From Pseudomonas sp. KU26590 (GTDB taxonomy: Bacteria; Pseudomonadota; Gammaproteobacteria; Pseudomonadales; Pseudomonadaceae): a stretch of DNA of 64,000 bases. Made by a program: the position numbers and the translations under genes. Positions 8,234 through 16,187 of this stretch are shown piece by piece. The notes beneath the pieces were generated by a model, which did no database searches, was not told the origin of the DNA, and was given only the letters and a program-made list of their open reading frames with translations. Positions within the stretch are counted from its first letter, which is position 1. The number at the start of each line of letters is the position of its first letter. The DNA lies in assembly GCF_026153515.1 (NCBI RefSeq), contig NZ_CP110644.1, positions 2,199,501 through 2,263,500 on the forward strand, written 5' to 3'.

Positions 8234-8466
8234 AGTCCGATTCCGTAAATCAGGTCTGGTCTGAACGACTCGCCGAGAATTGAAAATATTTCGGAAGCCT
8301 GAGCGGTTGTAAGGTCGTGGTCCCCGGGCGGAACATCCGTTTGAGACGACCATCCCATCACGGCGAGCACCGAGGTTTCTAAATGCGCTGATACGTCTGC
8401 TTCGTATTGCAGCGAGTTGTCCGGGTTGGGCTCAGGGTAAAAGCCCTGTATCAGAATGAATGCCAT
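8221..8466 (-). CDS. Immunity-like gene 2 (PEPNPD-type variant of the array)
   Basis: 81 residues from ATG 8466; a longer form from TTG 8484 is possible but less likely. The layout is MAFILIQGFYPEPNPDNSLQY..., central LAVMGWSSQTDVP, and end PDLIYGIGLCRS. It shares the overall pattern with genes 1 and 3 (GF.P/D...D.SL...., ....L...LIGIG) but forms its own subgroup with pseudogene 4. The array therefore reads A-B-A-B, as if an A+B pair had been duplicated. The function is inferred from homology and position behind a colicin-E3-like toxin. Confidence 0.65.
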   Translation of the reverse strand: MAFILIQGFYPEPNPDNSLQYEADVSAHLETSVLAVMGWSSQTDVPPGDHDLTTAQASEIFSILGESFRPDLIYGIGLCRS

Positions 8467-8524
8467 ATGAGGTGACTTCACCAATCATTAAGTTATCCAG
8501 AGGGTGGTTGGCCCTGTGCTGTGC

Positions 8525-8764
8525 TTACGCTACGACGCCTATCAGGAGCTTCAGATCGGTCGGAAGTTGGCGTCCCGTGAGTGAAGACAGCATTGTGACC
8601 TGCTCGTTTGTCAGCGGCCAGTCACCTTCCGCCATCGCGTTTAGGCTTGCATGGCCGAGCCGCGCTACGATTTCGTCATCCAACGACGGATCTATCTTCA
8701 TTTCAAATTTCAGCGAGTCGTCTTCGGTGCTGTCGAGCAAAAATCCAAATATATAGAGGAACAT
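8525..8764 (-). CDS. Immunity protein for the adjacent rRNase (pyocin S6 immunity-like)
   Basis: 79 residues from ATG 8764, only 7 bases after the toxin stop, so co-transcribed and probably coupled. The sequence is acidic (DSTEDDSLKFEMKIDPSLDDE) and ends RQLPTDLKLLIGVVA. Proteins of this size and look follow pyocin S6 and related colicin-E3-type toxins, where they bind the cytotoxic rRNase domain and neutralise it. A longer reading into the toxin gene (to 9058) is out of frame with the toxin and was rejected. Being nearest the toxin, this is the most likely cognate immunity gene of the four. Confidence 0.75.
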   Translation of the reverse strand: MFLYIFGFLLDSTEDDSLKFEMKIDPSLDDEIVARLGHASLNAMAEGDWPLTNEQVTMLSSLTGRQLPTDLKLLIGVVA

Positions 8765-8771
8765 AGAAATC

Positions 8772-9905
8772 TCACTTTTCAATTTTACGGCCGGGCTTGG
8801 CCGGCTTGGTTCGCTCGCCGCTCTGAGGATCAAACTCCCCCAAGTGCTTGCCTTGTTTGTCGTACATTTCGACAGTCCCGTGCTGACTATCCCACTCAAA
8901 TATTCGGCCTTTGGGATCTTTCCAGCGTCGTCGCTTCGCTCCACCACCCTGGACCATTGTTTTACTGTCTGCTTTCTTGGCGTCTGGAAAGCCTGGGAGG
9001 TCCAGTGGAGGCGGATGATACCCATGATCCCCATTAAACGGCCGCGCATACACCACATACATCGACCTCAGCCCCGACTCGGCCGGGAAGACCAGGATGC
9101 AGTCTTCGGCGGTGATGTCTTCGCCGGGGAGGCCTTCGAGCTGGCTGTCGGTGTCGTCCGGGATAGGGTGGACGAGGATGGTGCCTAAACGGGCGTCGCT
9201 GTTTTCAGGGTAGACCAGCGGTTCCAGCGTCCCATATCGACCTCGGCGGGGCGTCATGAGAATGGTGACGCCGTTGAGATGGGCTTCCATCGCGCTTTTG
9301 TCGGCATTCCAGCGGGCTTGCACGGTGCGGACCGAGTCGTCGCCGGATGCCTTGGAATGGATGCCGTAAATCTGCAACTCGCCTTCGGCGTCACGGCGCA
9401 GCTGGAAACGCACCCGGGTTGTCGCCTGAGTCAGGTTGCGCAATTCGTCGTCGGTGTAGAGGGTGCCGTCGCCCATCTTTGCTGGGAGCATGCCCACGAT
9501 GAACAAACTCGCCGGGCCGCCTGCTCCGCGAAGCAGCCAGGTGTGGCTGCGTTGCATGATGCCGCCGCCGGCCATGCGGCCCAGTCCCATGTCTGCGCCC
9601 AGAGCCGCTGCAATGGCGTCTGAGGCGGAAGGCAGCAGCATGGCGCCCGCCATCATGATCGCGCCGAAGTTGGAGGCGGGTTCGACAGTGGTCCCGGCGT
9701 CAGTGCTGCACCATTCCCCGGTACAGGATTTGGCGAAGACCTTATCGGTACGCTCCTTCGGGGCGGGCCAGCGCTCTGGCATCGGGGTTGGGACTCGCAC
9801 GGGCTCGGGCGGCAGATTCCACGCTACCCACGACGCGCCTCCGTTGGGAAGCCCTTTAAAAATCGAGTGTTCTTCAAAGGGATCTTTTTTGTCGTCCTTG
9901 AACAT
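8772..9905 (-). CDS. Short S-type pyocin-like bacteriocin with colicin E3-type 16S rRNase domain
   Basis: 377 residues. Residues ~60-290 resemble the pyocin-S/cloacin translocation-like domain (ATTRVRFQLRRD, GTILVHPIPDD, FPAESGLRSMYVVYARPFNG). The last ~80 residues match the colicin E3 cytotoxic domain: GDHGYHPPP linker, GGGAKRRRWKD, then the rRNase core RIFEWDSQHGTVE..., ending HLGEFDPQSGERTKP. E3-type enzymes cut 16S rRNA in the decoding centre and stop translation. ATG 9905 is preceded by AGGAAGG; a TTG at 9968 would add 21 residues. The protein lacks the long receptor-binding N-terminus of classical 600-700 residue S pyocins, so the delivery route is unclear. Immunity-type genes follow on the same strand. 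Confidence 0.85.
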   Translation of the reverse strand: MFKDDKKDPFEEHSIFKGLPNGGASWVAWNLPPEPVRVPTPMPERWPAPKERTDKVFAKSCTGEWCSTDAGTTVEPASNFGAIMMAGAMLLPSASDAIAAALGADMGLGRMAGGGIMQRSHTWLLRGAGGPASLFIVGMLPAKMGDGTLYTDDELRNLTQATTRVRFQLRRDAEGELQIYGIHSKASGDDSVRTVQARWNADKSAMEAHLNGVTILMTPRRGRYGTLEPLVYPENSDARLGTILVHPIPDDTDSQLEGLPGEDITAEDCILVFPAESGLRSMYVVYARPFNGDHGYHPPPLDLPGFPDAKKADSKTMVQGGGAKRRRWKDPKGRIFEWDSQHGTVEMYDKQGKHLGEFDPQSGERTKPAKPGRKIEK

Positions 9906-10011
9906 GACCTTCCTGATGTCCGCCAATTTAAGGCGGCGCAGGATGCGGGCGGGTCGACGAGCGGTCAACGGCGTGGGGGTTACGGGATGTTGCCGGGCGG
10001 ACAGGCTTCAG

Positions 10012-10205
10012 ATTTCGGTGGGACTGGGTTAAGCCGGTAAGAAATCAACAGCGGGACGCAGAGCGTCCGGGGCGGCATTACCACGCAGAGCGTGGGAACG
10101 ATCAAATCAAAAGCTTCCCGGCTAAAGCCGGTCCCACTAAAAGCATGCGCGGTGTCAGTGGGACCTTCGGCGATCCCCGTAGGACCAGCTTTAGCCGGGA
10201 AGCCC
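10012..10205. repeat. REP elements upstream of the rRNase gene
   Basis: Three REP copies: GGTGGGACTGGGTTAAGCCGG near 10017 (degenerate), an inverted TTCCCGGCTAAAGCCGGTCCCAC near 10110-10136, and AGGACCAGCTTTAGCCGGGAAG near 10180-10202. They share the class of cluster A. No gene is evident between the rRNase start and 10544. Confidence 0.8.
10053..10102 (+). repeat. Double-hairpin intergenic repeat, copy 3
   Basis: GGGACGCAGAGCGTCC, then CCACGCAGAGCGTGGGAACGATC: the same two-palindrome unit as at 7112 and 7408. Confidence 0.7.
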
Positions 10206-10256
10206 TTGATCCGCTTTTGATCTGCTTTTGATCTTCATACACAGCTAGCCCAGACG

Positions 10257-10490
10257 ACACCAATCGCGACTTTGGTGCAGGCCGAACGTAGATGACGCGC
10301 AGTGGGTCGAGCCGCATGGATGCGGCGAGAGCGCCGTCAGGACATGGATGCCCGTTCGGCGCGGGCCCACGGAGCGTCGTCGAAGTGAGGGAACCCGACG
10401 AAGTCGGGCCCAACCAGGAGCAGGCACTTTTGCTTACTTTTGGTGCTTTTCAAAAGTAAGTCGCCGAAGGCGAAACGGTCTGCCCCCAGG
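10257..10490 (+). repeat. GC-rich non-coding block with strong inverted repeat
   Basis: No plausible coding frame. The block holds clustered small palindromes, including TTACTTTTG at 10434-10442 mirrored by CAAAAGTAA at 10451-10459. The text (CGCAGTGGGTCGAGCCGCATGG...CTTTTGCTTACTTTTGG) resembles a dispersed intergenic element I recall from other Pseudomonas genomes. That recollection is not verifiable here. Confidence 0.45.
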
Positions 10491-10508
10491 CAGACGCCCT
10501 TGATCTGG

Positions 10509-10537
10509 CGTTACCACGCGGAGCGTGGGAACGATCT
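10509..10537 (+). repeat. Half copy of the double-hairpin repeat
   Basis: Only the second palindrome (CCACGCGGAGCGTGG) and its GAACGATCTGCG tail are present, just before the GhrA-like gene's 3' end. Confidence 0.6.
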
Positions 10538-10544
10538 GCGAAGC

Positions 10545-11471
10545 TCAATACCCCCGATTTCGATCTATCTCACCCACCATCCGCTCCCCCCGCTCAAACC
10601 GCCTAATATTCTCCAGCAACACCCCAAAGGCACTCGCCGGCTGCGTCATCGCCGCCACATGCGGCGTCAACACCACCTGCGGATGACCCCAAAACCCATG
10701 ATCAGCCGCCGCCGGCTCCACCTGCAACACATCCAAAACAGCGCCACTCAACTGCCCACTCTCCAACGCCTCCAGCAAATCCCCCTCCACCAGATGCCCG
10801 CCGCGCCCCATATTGATCAGCCCCGCGCCCCGCGGCAGCAACGCAAACAGGTTCCGGTCCAGAATCCCCTCCGTCTGCTCCGTCAACGGCAACACACACA
10901 ACAAAATATCGCACTGACCCAGAAACCCCGACAACTGCGCCTGACCCGCAAAACAGTCCACACCCTCAATCTCATGAACACTGCGCGCCCAGCCCGACAA
11001 CGCAAACCCGAACGGCGCCAGCGTCGCCAGAATCTGCTGCGCCTGGGTGCCCAACCCCATCACCCCCACGCGCCGATGCTCCGCTGGCCGCAACAGATGC
11101 GCCTGCCAACAGCGCGCCGCCTGCTGCTCGCGGTACCGCAGCATATCCCGATGCAGACTCAACACCGCCCACGTCGCGTACTCACACATGCCCCGGGTGA
11201 TGCCCGGATCCAGCAGCCGCACCACCGGCAGATCCGCCGGCAAACGCGACAGATCCAGCTGATCGACCCCGGCAGACAGCGCGAACAGCGCCTTCAGATT
11301 GGGCAGCAACTGCGTCAGATCATCCGGCGCCTGCCAGGCCGCCAGGTACTCGACCTCTTCGGGATTGCCGATGTCCGGCCAGGCGCGCCATTCGATGTCC
11401 GGGGCGTGTTCGGCGAACAGCGTCTGCCAGTGTTGCGCGCGCGCGGGGTCGGCTTTGTAGAGCAAGGCCAT
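10545..11471 (-). CDS. ghrA: Glyoxylate/hydroxypyruvate reductase A-like D-2-hydroxyacid dehydrogenase
   Basis: 308 residues. The NAD(P) Rossmann motif is GVMGLGTQAQ. The catalytic triad region is complete: Arg in the INMGRGGHLVEGDLL area and preceding GVDQL segment, Glu in LDVLQVEPAA, His in LTPHVAAMT. The short N-terminal domain and the GVDQL/RLLDPGITRGMCEY segment are GhrA-like. It reduces glyoxylate or hydroxypyruvate to glycolate or glycerate in the cytosol. The gene is monocistronic and divergent from the GabT-like gene (about 215 bases between starts), so the two could share a regulatory region. ATG 11471 is preceded by AGCAGGAGAAGCCC, a good ribosome site. Confidence 0.85.
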   Translation of the reverse strand: MALLYKADPARAQHWQTLFAEHAPDIEWRAWPDIGNPEEVEYLAAWQAPDDLTQLLPNLKALFALSAGVDQLDLSRLPADLPVVRLLDPGITRGMCEYATWAVLSLHRDMLRYREQQAARCWQAHLLRPAEHRRVGVMGLGTQAQQILATLAPFGFALSGWARSVHEIEGVDCFAGQAQLSGFLGQCDILLCVLPLTEQTEGILDRNLFALLPRGAGLINMGRGGHLVEGDLLEALESGQLSGAVLDVLQVEPAAADHGFWGHPQVVLTPHVAAMTQPASAFGVLLENIRRFERGERMVGEIDRNRGY

Positions 11472-11686
11472 GGGCTTCTCCTGCTAAAGGGAAACTGAAG
11501 GGAAGGGGTAGGGAGCTAGCCCACATCATCCCCCAAGCCCGGCGCAGGATCTGTTGAAAGGCGGGGCCAAAACAGTTGATCCGAATTTCTCACGGGCCAA
11601 GTTCGGCTAAGTGCGTTGCCCGCACGCCGTAACCTGAGCAGCATCGCAACCGCCTCCAGGTTGCCGGACTCACGATGGGAAATGCC

Positions 11687-12991
11687 ATGAACAGCAAAGT
11701 CGACGAAACCCCTCTTTTGCTCCGTCAGCGCGAGCAATTTGTGCCCCGTGGTCTGGTCACTGCGCACCCGCTGGTGATCGACCGCGCCCAGGGCACCGAA
11801 TTGTGGGACGTGGATGGCAAGCGCTACCTGGACTTCGTCGGCGGCATCGGCGTGCTCAACGTCGGCCATAACCACCCGAAAGTGGTCGCTGCCGTGCAGG
11901 CCCAATTGCAAAAAGTCTCCCACGCCTGCTTTCAGGTGGCGGCCTATACACCTTACCTAGACCTGGCCCAGCGCCTCTGCGAAATGATCGGCGGTCAGGA
12001 AGCCTACAAGGCCGCGTTCTTCACCTCTGGCGCCGAGGCCGTGGAAAACGCTGTGAAGATCGCCCGCGCCCACACCAACCGTTCGGCGGTCATCGCCTTT
12101 CGTGGCGGCTTCCATGGACGCACCTTGCTTGGCACCACGCTCACCGGCATGAGCCAACCCTACAAACAGAACTTCGGGCCTTTCGCGCCGGAGGTGTTCC
12201 ACACGCCGTACCCGAATGCGTATCGCGGTGTCAGCAGCGAGGTCGCGCTCAAGGCGCTGGACGAATTGCTCGCCACCCAAGTCGCGCCAGACCGCGTCGC
12301 CGCGATCCTCATCGAGCCCATGCAGGGCGATGGCGGCTTCCTCACCGCGCCGCCGGAGTTTCTCCAGGCCCTGCGCGCCTTGGCCGACAAACACGGCATC
12401 GTTTTGATCCTCGACGAGATCCAGAGCGGTTTCGGTCGCACCGGCACCTGGTTTGGCTACCAGCACGCTGGCATCCAGCCTGATCTGGTGACTGTCGCCA
12501 AGAGCCTCGCCGGTGGCTTGCCGTTGTCGGGCGTGGTCGGCAAGGCGCACATCATGGACGCGCCGCTGCCCGGCGGCCTCGGCGGCACCTACGGCGGCAA
12601 CGCCCTGGCCTGCGCGGCGGCACTGGCGGTGATTGACGCGTTTGAGGAAGAACAACTGCTGGCGCGCAGCCAACTTCTGGGTGAACGCCTGCGCCGGGGC
12701 CTGATTGGTTTGCAGGCACGTTACCCGCGCATCGGCGACGTCCGTGGCACCGGGTTCATGCTGGCGATCGAGCTGGTCAAGGATGATGCGGCGAGTTCCC
12801 CGGACGCCGACCTCAATTCACGGGTGATCGACGAAGCCCGTGCCGGCGGTTTGCTGGTGATCAAATGTGGCGTTTACCGCAACGTGCTGCGCTTCCTTGC
12901 GCCGCTGGTGACCACCGAAGCCCAGGTCGACGAAGCCGTGCAGATCCTCGACGCCGCTTTGGCACGAGTCTTGAACTCGAATGTGAAGTGA
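11687..12991 (+). CDS. gabT: Class III aminotransferase (4-aminobutyrate aminotransferase-like)
   Basis: 434 residues, PLP fold type I, class III. Motifs: FVGGIGVLNVGHNHP, FFTSGAEAVENAVKIAR (phosphate loop), FRGGFHGRT, LIEPMQGDGG, LDEIQSGFGRTG and the Schiff-base lysine in TVAKSLAGGLPLSG. It transfers an omega-amino group to 2-oxoglutarate. ATG 11687 was preferred to 11675 because GGGAA precedes it at the right distance. A HAD-like gene and an Lrp-type regulator follow on the same strand, so the product may serve catabolism of a specific amino acid sensed by that regulator. GABA specificity is not proven by sequence. Confidence 0.82.
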   Translation: MNSKVDETPLLLRQREQFVPRGLVTAHPLVIDRAQGTELWDVDGKRYLDFVGGIGVLNVGHNHPKVVAAVQAQLQKVSHACFQVAAYTPYLDLAQRLCEMIGGQEAYKAAFFTSGAEAVENAVKIARAHTNRSAVIAFRGGFHGRTLLGTTLTGMSQPYKQNFGPFAPEVFHTPYPNAYRGVSSEVALKALDELLATQVAPDRVAAILIEPMQGDGGFLTAPPEFLQALRALADKHGIVLILDEIQSGFGRTGTWFGYQHAGIQPDLVTVAKSLAGGLPLSGVVGKAHIMDAPLPGGLGGTYGGNALACAAALAVIDAFEEEQLLARSQLLGERLRRGLIGLQARYPRIGDVRGTGFMLAIELVKDDAASSPDADLNSRVIDEARAGGLLVIKCGVYRNVLRFLAPLVTTEAQVDEAVQILDAALARVLNSNVK

Positions 12992-13037
12992 CGCTTTGCC
13001 CGCGACGGGCCAGATGCATCCAGGAGGTTTGATCCAC

Positions 13038-13697
13038 ATGGGGCTGACAGAATCAGGGCTAACAGAGTACCGAGCGTTACTGATTGATTGCGATGAAGTG
13101 CTGGTGGACCGCGATTCGGGCGTCTGGGCCGCGCTGCAACCGCTGCTCGACAGCCGTGGCGGGCAACCGGCCAGGGACGAGGTGCTGGCCGAATTCAACG
13201 CGGTCGTCGCCAGCCTTTATCCGCGCTTCGCCGAGCTGGGCTTCAGTGGCCTGTTGTGTTTCGCCCATCGGCAACTGGCGGAAAAGTGGGGCCTGCACGC
13301 CAGTTGGGAGGAGGGCATGAGCTTCGCCCGTTCGGCGGGCAACTGGTCGTTGTTCGAAGACGCACCGGGGGCGATGCTGTACCTGCGCAAATTCTATCGA
13401 CTGCTGGTGCGCGGCGACCGCGATGCCGAGGATCGCGGGTTGCTGTGCGAGCGCCTGGGAATTGCACCGGAAGATTTCATTTCCCTGGCCGAAGGTCCGC
13501 AATGGCTCACCGATCAGGGCGATCAGGTGCAACCTGTTCTGCACGTGACACGACCGTCGGTCGACCCTTACGCCGCGTTGGACCGCTGCCTGATCGGCCG
13601 CCACCGGGCGCGTCAGCCCTTGCCCTGCGCGGCGGAGTACTGCATCAACAGCATGGCCGACCTTGTGGCGCAGCATCAGCTGTCTTTACGGCGCTGA
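13038..13697 (+). CDS. HAD-superfamily hydrolase-like protein
   Basis: 219 residues. The N-terminal LLIDCDEVLVDRDSGVW is HAD motif I (DxDxx[TV]), with Cys between the two aspartates. The helical cap and a C-terminal segment follow, but motifs II-IV are weak to the eye. AGGAGG ten bases before ATG 13038 decides the start over one at 12996. The family dephosphorylates or dehalogenates small metabolites; the substrate is unknown. It lies 46 bases after the aminotransferase and 44 before the Lrp regulator, all co-oriented, so it probably belongs to the same transcription unit. Confidence 0.7.
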   Translation: MGLTESGLTEYRALLIDCDEVLVDRDSGVWAALQPLLDSRGGQPARDEVLAEFNAVVASLYPRFAELGFSGLLCFAHRQLAEKWGLHASWEEGMSFARSAGNWSLFEDAPGAMLYLRKFYRLLVRGDRDAEDRGLLCERLGIAPEDFISLAEGPQWLTDQGDQVQPVLHVTRPSVDPYAALDRCLIGRHRARQPLPCAAEYCINSMADLVAQHQLSLRR

Positions 13698-13741
13698 TTT
13701 TGCTAGAAGATTGTCTTACAACGGCAGTCAAGAGGTACGTG

Positions 13742-14230
13742 ATGGAAGGGCTCGTAAAACTGGATCGGATCGACATCAGCATCCTGGTCGAACTGCAAAA
13801 GGACGGCCGGATGACCAATGTCAGCCTCGCCGATGCCGTCGGCCTGTCCGCCAGCCCGTGCCTGCAACGGGTCAAGCGGCTGGAATCGGCCGGTTATATC
13901 TCCAGCTACAAAGCGCATCTGAACCTGGCCAAGATCACCGATTCGGTCACCGTCTTCACCGAAATCACCCTCAGCGACCACAAGCGCGAAGACTTCGCCA
14001 AGTTCGAATCCAACATCCGCCTGGTGGACGAAGTCCTCGAATGCCACCTGATCAGCGGCGGCTACGACTACCTGGTGCGCTTCATGACCCGCAGCATTCA
14101 GCACTACCAGGAAGTGGTGGAAAGCCTGCTCGACAAAAACATCGGGATCTCCAAGTACTTCAGCTACATCGTCATCAAGTCGCCGGTGCTCAAGGATGGG
14201 GTGCCGTTGCGCAAGTTGCTGCGGCATTGA
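13742..14230 (+). CDS. Lrp/AsnC family transcriptional regulator
   Basis: 162 residues. An N-terminal winged helix-turn-helix (LDRIDISILVELQKDGR, then VGLSASPCLQRVKRLESAGYI) is followed by a RAM/AsnC ligand-binding domain (LVDEVLECHLISGGYDYLVRF) and the usual VIKSPVLKDGVPL tail. Members bind amino acids and control nearby catabolic or transport genes as octamers. GAGGTACGTG precedes ATG 13742. As the last gene after the aminotransferase and HAD genes it probably autoregulates that unit. A longer frame reading back to 13256 is a shadow of the HAD gene. Confidence 0.9.
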   Translation: MEGLVKLDRIDISILVELQKDGRMTNVSLADAVGLSASPCLQRVKRLESAGYISSYKAHLNLAKITDSVTVFTEITLSDHKREDFAKFESNIRLVDEVLECHLISGGYDYLVRFMTRSIQHYQEVVESLLDKNIGISKYFSYIVIKSPVLKDGVPLRKLLRH

Positions 14231-14291
14231 ATTAAACCCGTTTTCAACAGCGACCTGCGCCCCCCGAGAGGAGGGAATGCGGGACCCTGAA

Positions 14292-14325
14292 AAGGCTGTC
14301 TGTTCACGCGGACGGCCTTTTTTTT
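14292..14325 (+). terminator. Rho-independent terminator after the Lrp gene
   Basis: GGCTGTCTG / CGGACGGCC forms a nine-pair stem with G-U wobbles around a TTCACG loop, followed by eight T. It separates the Lrp unit from the CDI locus. Confidence 0.85.
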
Positions 14326-14371
14326 GGGTGCCTTTTAGCCAACGGGAGAGGTCCGCGACCATCGAGTGGGA

Positions 14372-14385
14372 CATGAAATTTCATG
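14372..14385. promoter_or_regulatory. Perfect 14-bp palindrome upstream of cdiB (possible operator)
   Basis: CATGAAATTTCATG is an exact palindrome ending nine bases before the candidate -35 box of the CDI promoter. The position suits binding of an activator or repressor. No regulator is assigned. Confidence 0.4.
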
Positions 14386-14393
14386 CCGGCTTA

Positions 14394-14422
14394 TTGACGT
14401 CAGTCTAATGGCTCATTAATAT
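14394..14422 (+). promoter_or_regulatory. Candidate sigma-70 promoter for the cdiB-cdiA operon
   Basis: TTGACG (14394-14399) and TAATAT (14417-14422) are separated by 17 bases. This is close to consensus and unusually good for GC-rich DNA. Transcription would begin near 14430, about 35 bases before the cdiB start. Confidence 0.55.
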
Positions 14423-14465
14423 CGCGCCGTTTATTGATATCACTGTGCTACTGCAAGGACGCTTC

Positions 14466-16166
14466 GTGGACCTCTCCGCCCTGAAAGTTGCGCTGCTCTG
14501 TTTGCTCGCCGCAACGCCTCTCATGACTCGTGCCGCGCCCACACCGGGCGATCAGGACCTGTTGCGCGACCGCCAGGAGCAACTGCTCCAGGATCAGCAG
14601 CGCCGCCTCGAAGACCTCAAGAGTCTGCCCGGCAAGCAAGCCGCACCTGTCGCGCCGGCGGCCCCTGCCGACACGCGTTGCTTCACCATCACGGCGATCG
14701 AGCTCAAAGGTGCCGCGTCGTTGTCCGATGCTGAGCGTCAGCGCCTGATCCAGCCTTATCTGGGCACGTGCATGGGCGTGTCCCAGCTCAACGAATTGCT
14801 CAAGACCATCACCAACCTGTACATCGCGAAAGGGCTGGTGACCAGCCGCGCCTACCTGCCGCAGCAAGATTTGTCCAAGGGGCAGCTGCAGGTGCTGGTG
14901 GTCGAAGGCCAGCTGGAAAAACTGCGCAGCGCTGCCGACGGCGGCCTGAGCGAGCGTGAGCTGAAGATGGCGTTTCCGGGGCGGGAAGGGCAGTTGGTCA
15001 ACCTGCGCGAGATCGAGCAGATGGTCGATCAGCTCAATCGCCTGCCGTCCAATCAGGCGCAGATGGAGCTGACGCCGGGCCAGGAAGTCGGCGGCAGCGA
15101 TGTGCTGGTCAAGAACACCCCGCAAAAGCCATGGCGCGTGAACCTGTCGCGCAACAACGATGGCCAGCGCAGCACCGGCGAGCAACAGTGGAACACCGGG
15201 CTTGAGTGGGACAGCCCGCTGGGTCTCGCGGATCAACTGAGCCTGCGTGGCGGCCACGACGCGGTGACCGATCACCTGCACACCTCGCACAACACCGGGC
15301 TGGCCTACAACCTGCCATGGGGCTGGTGGAATTTCAGTTACAGCTACAGCGGAAGTGAATACCGCTCACAGGCCCAGGCCAACGGTTTCGATTTCAAGCA
15401 GAACGGCGACAGCCAGACCCATCAGTTGCGCGCCGAGCGGGTCATCTACCGTGACGCCCTGAGCAAGACCTCGCTGAACGTTGGCGTCTCCAACCTGCGC
15501 AGCAACAACTACATCGAAGGCAGCCGGCTGGCCGACAGCAGCAACCGCATCAGCGAAGTGCAATATGGCATTAACCACGGCCGGCGCGTGGGCTCGGCGT
15601 TTCTCAACCTCGACCTCGGCATGCAGCAAGGCATCAGCGCGTTCGGGGCCCAGGACAACAACCACCCGGGCCCAGGCGAAGCCAATGCGCGCTATCGCAA
15701 ATACACCGGCACTGTGAGCTACCTGCAGCCGTTCAAGCTGTGGGACGAGAGCTTCACCTTCACCAGCCTCGCCACCGGGCAGCGCAGCGAAGATGTGCTG
15801 TTCAGTCCTCAGCGCATGAGCCTGGGCGGGTCATCGTCGGTGCGCGGCTACAAGGACCAACTGCTGTCCGGCGACAGCGGCGGCTACTGGCGCAACGAGC
15901 TGCGCCTGACCCGCCCCGTCACCCTCGACTGGCTGCGCCCGGCCTTCAGCGATTACGGCATTGCAGCGTCTTACGACCAGGGCGTGATCGCCAACGATCG
16001 CTACAACGGCGACGCGCACGGGCGCCTGTCCAGCAACGCTTTCGAATGCTTTGCCCGCGGTCAGCACGTCGCCGCGACGGTCACCTTTGCCCACTCTCTG
16101 GAGCGCCCAGGCGGCCTGATCGAGCGCGAGTCGCCGATCTATTTCCGCATGGACTTTTTTCTCTAA
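14466..16166 (+). CDS. cdiB: CdiB/FhaC-type two-partner secretion outer-membrane transporter
   Basis: 566 residues. Signal peptide ALKVALLCLLAATPLMTRAA, then the plug/linker helix rich in Gln/Arg (RDRQEQLLQDQQRRLEDL), two POTRA domains (from ~ residue 70; GASLSDAERQRLIQPYLG and ~165), and a 16-strand barrel. The conserved barrel-closing motif is SSVRGYKDQLLSGDSGG and the end is YFRMDFFL with terminal aromatic/Leu. It exports the CdiA protein encoded 21 bases downstream through the outer membrane. GTG 14466 with AAGGA six bases upstream was chosen; GTG 14445 would add seven residues. ShlB/HecB/FhaC cannot be told apart by sequence, but the toxin-ended partner argues for CdiB. Confidence 0.9.
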   Translation: MDLSALKVALLCLLAATPLMTRAAPTPGDQDLLRDRQEQLLQDQQRRLEDLKSLPGKQAAPVAPAAPADTRCFTITAIELKGAASLSDAERQRLIQPYLGTCMGVSQLNELLKTITNLYIAKGLVTSRAYLPQQDLSKGQLQVLVVEGQLEKLRSAADGGLSERELKMAFPGREGQLVNLREIEQMVDQLNRLPSNQAQMELTPGQEVGGSDVLVKNTPQKPWRVNLSRNNDGQRSTGEQQWNTGLEWDSPLGLADQLSLRGGHDAVTDHLHTSHNTGLAYNLPWGWWNFSYSYSGSEYRSQAQANGFDFKQNGDSQTHQLRAERVIYRDALSKTSLNVGVSNLRSNNYIEGSRLADSSNRISEVQYGINHGRRVGSAFLNLDLGMQQGISAFGAQDNNHPGPGEANARYRKYTGTVSYLQPFKLWDESFTFTSLATGQRSEDVLFSPQRMSLGGSSSVRGYKDQLLSGDSGGYWRNELRLTRPVTLDWLRPAFSDYGIAASYDQGVIANDRYNGDAHGRLSSNAFECFARGQHVAATVTFAHSLERPGGLIERESPIYFRMDFFL

Positions 16167-16187
16167 CGTTTGACCGGGATACCTGAC

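Noticed and set aside
8525..9058. 177-residue reading of immunity gene 1 starting inside the toxin gene
   Set aside because: The extra N-terminus is an out-of-frame reading of the toxin's rRNase domain; ATG 8764 gives the family length.
10440..11498. 352-codon plus-strand frame opposite the GhrA-like gene
   Set aside because: Composition is Arg/Gln/His-rich, typical of a reverse-strand reading; the minus-strand enzyme has complete catalytic motifs.
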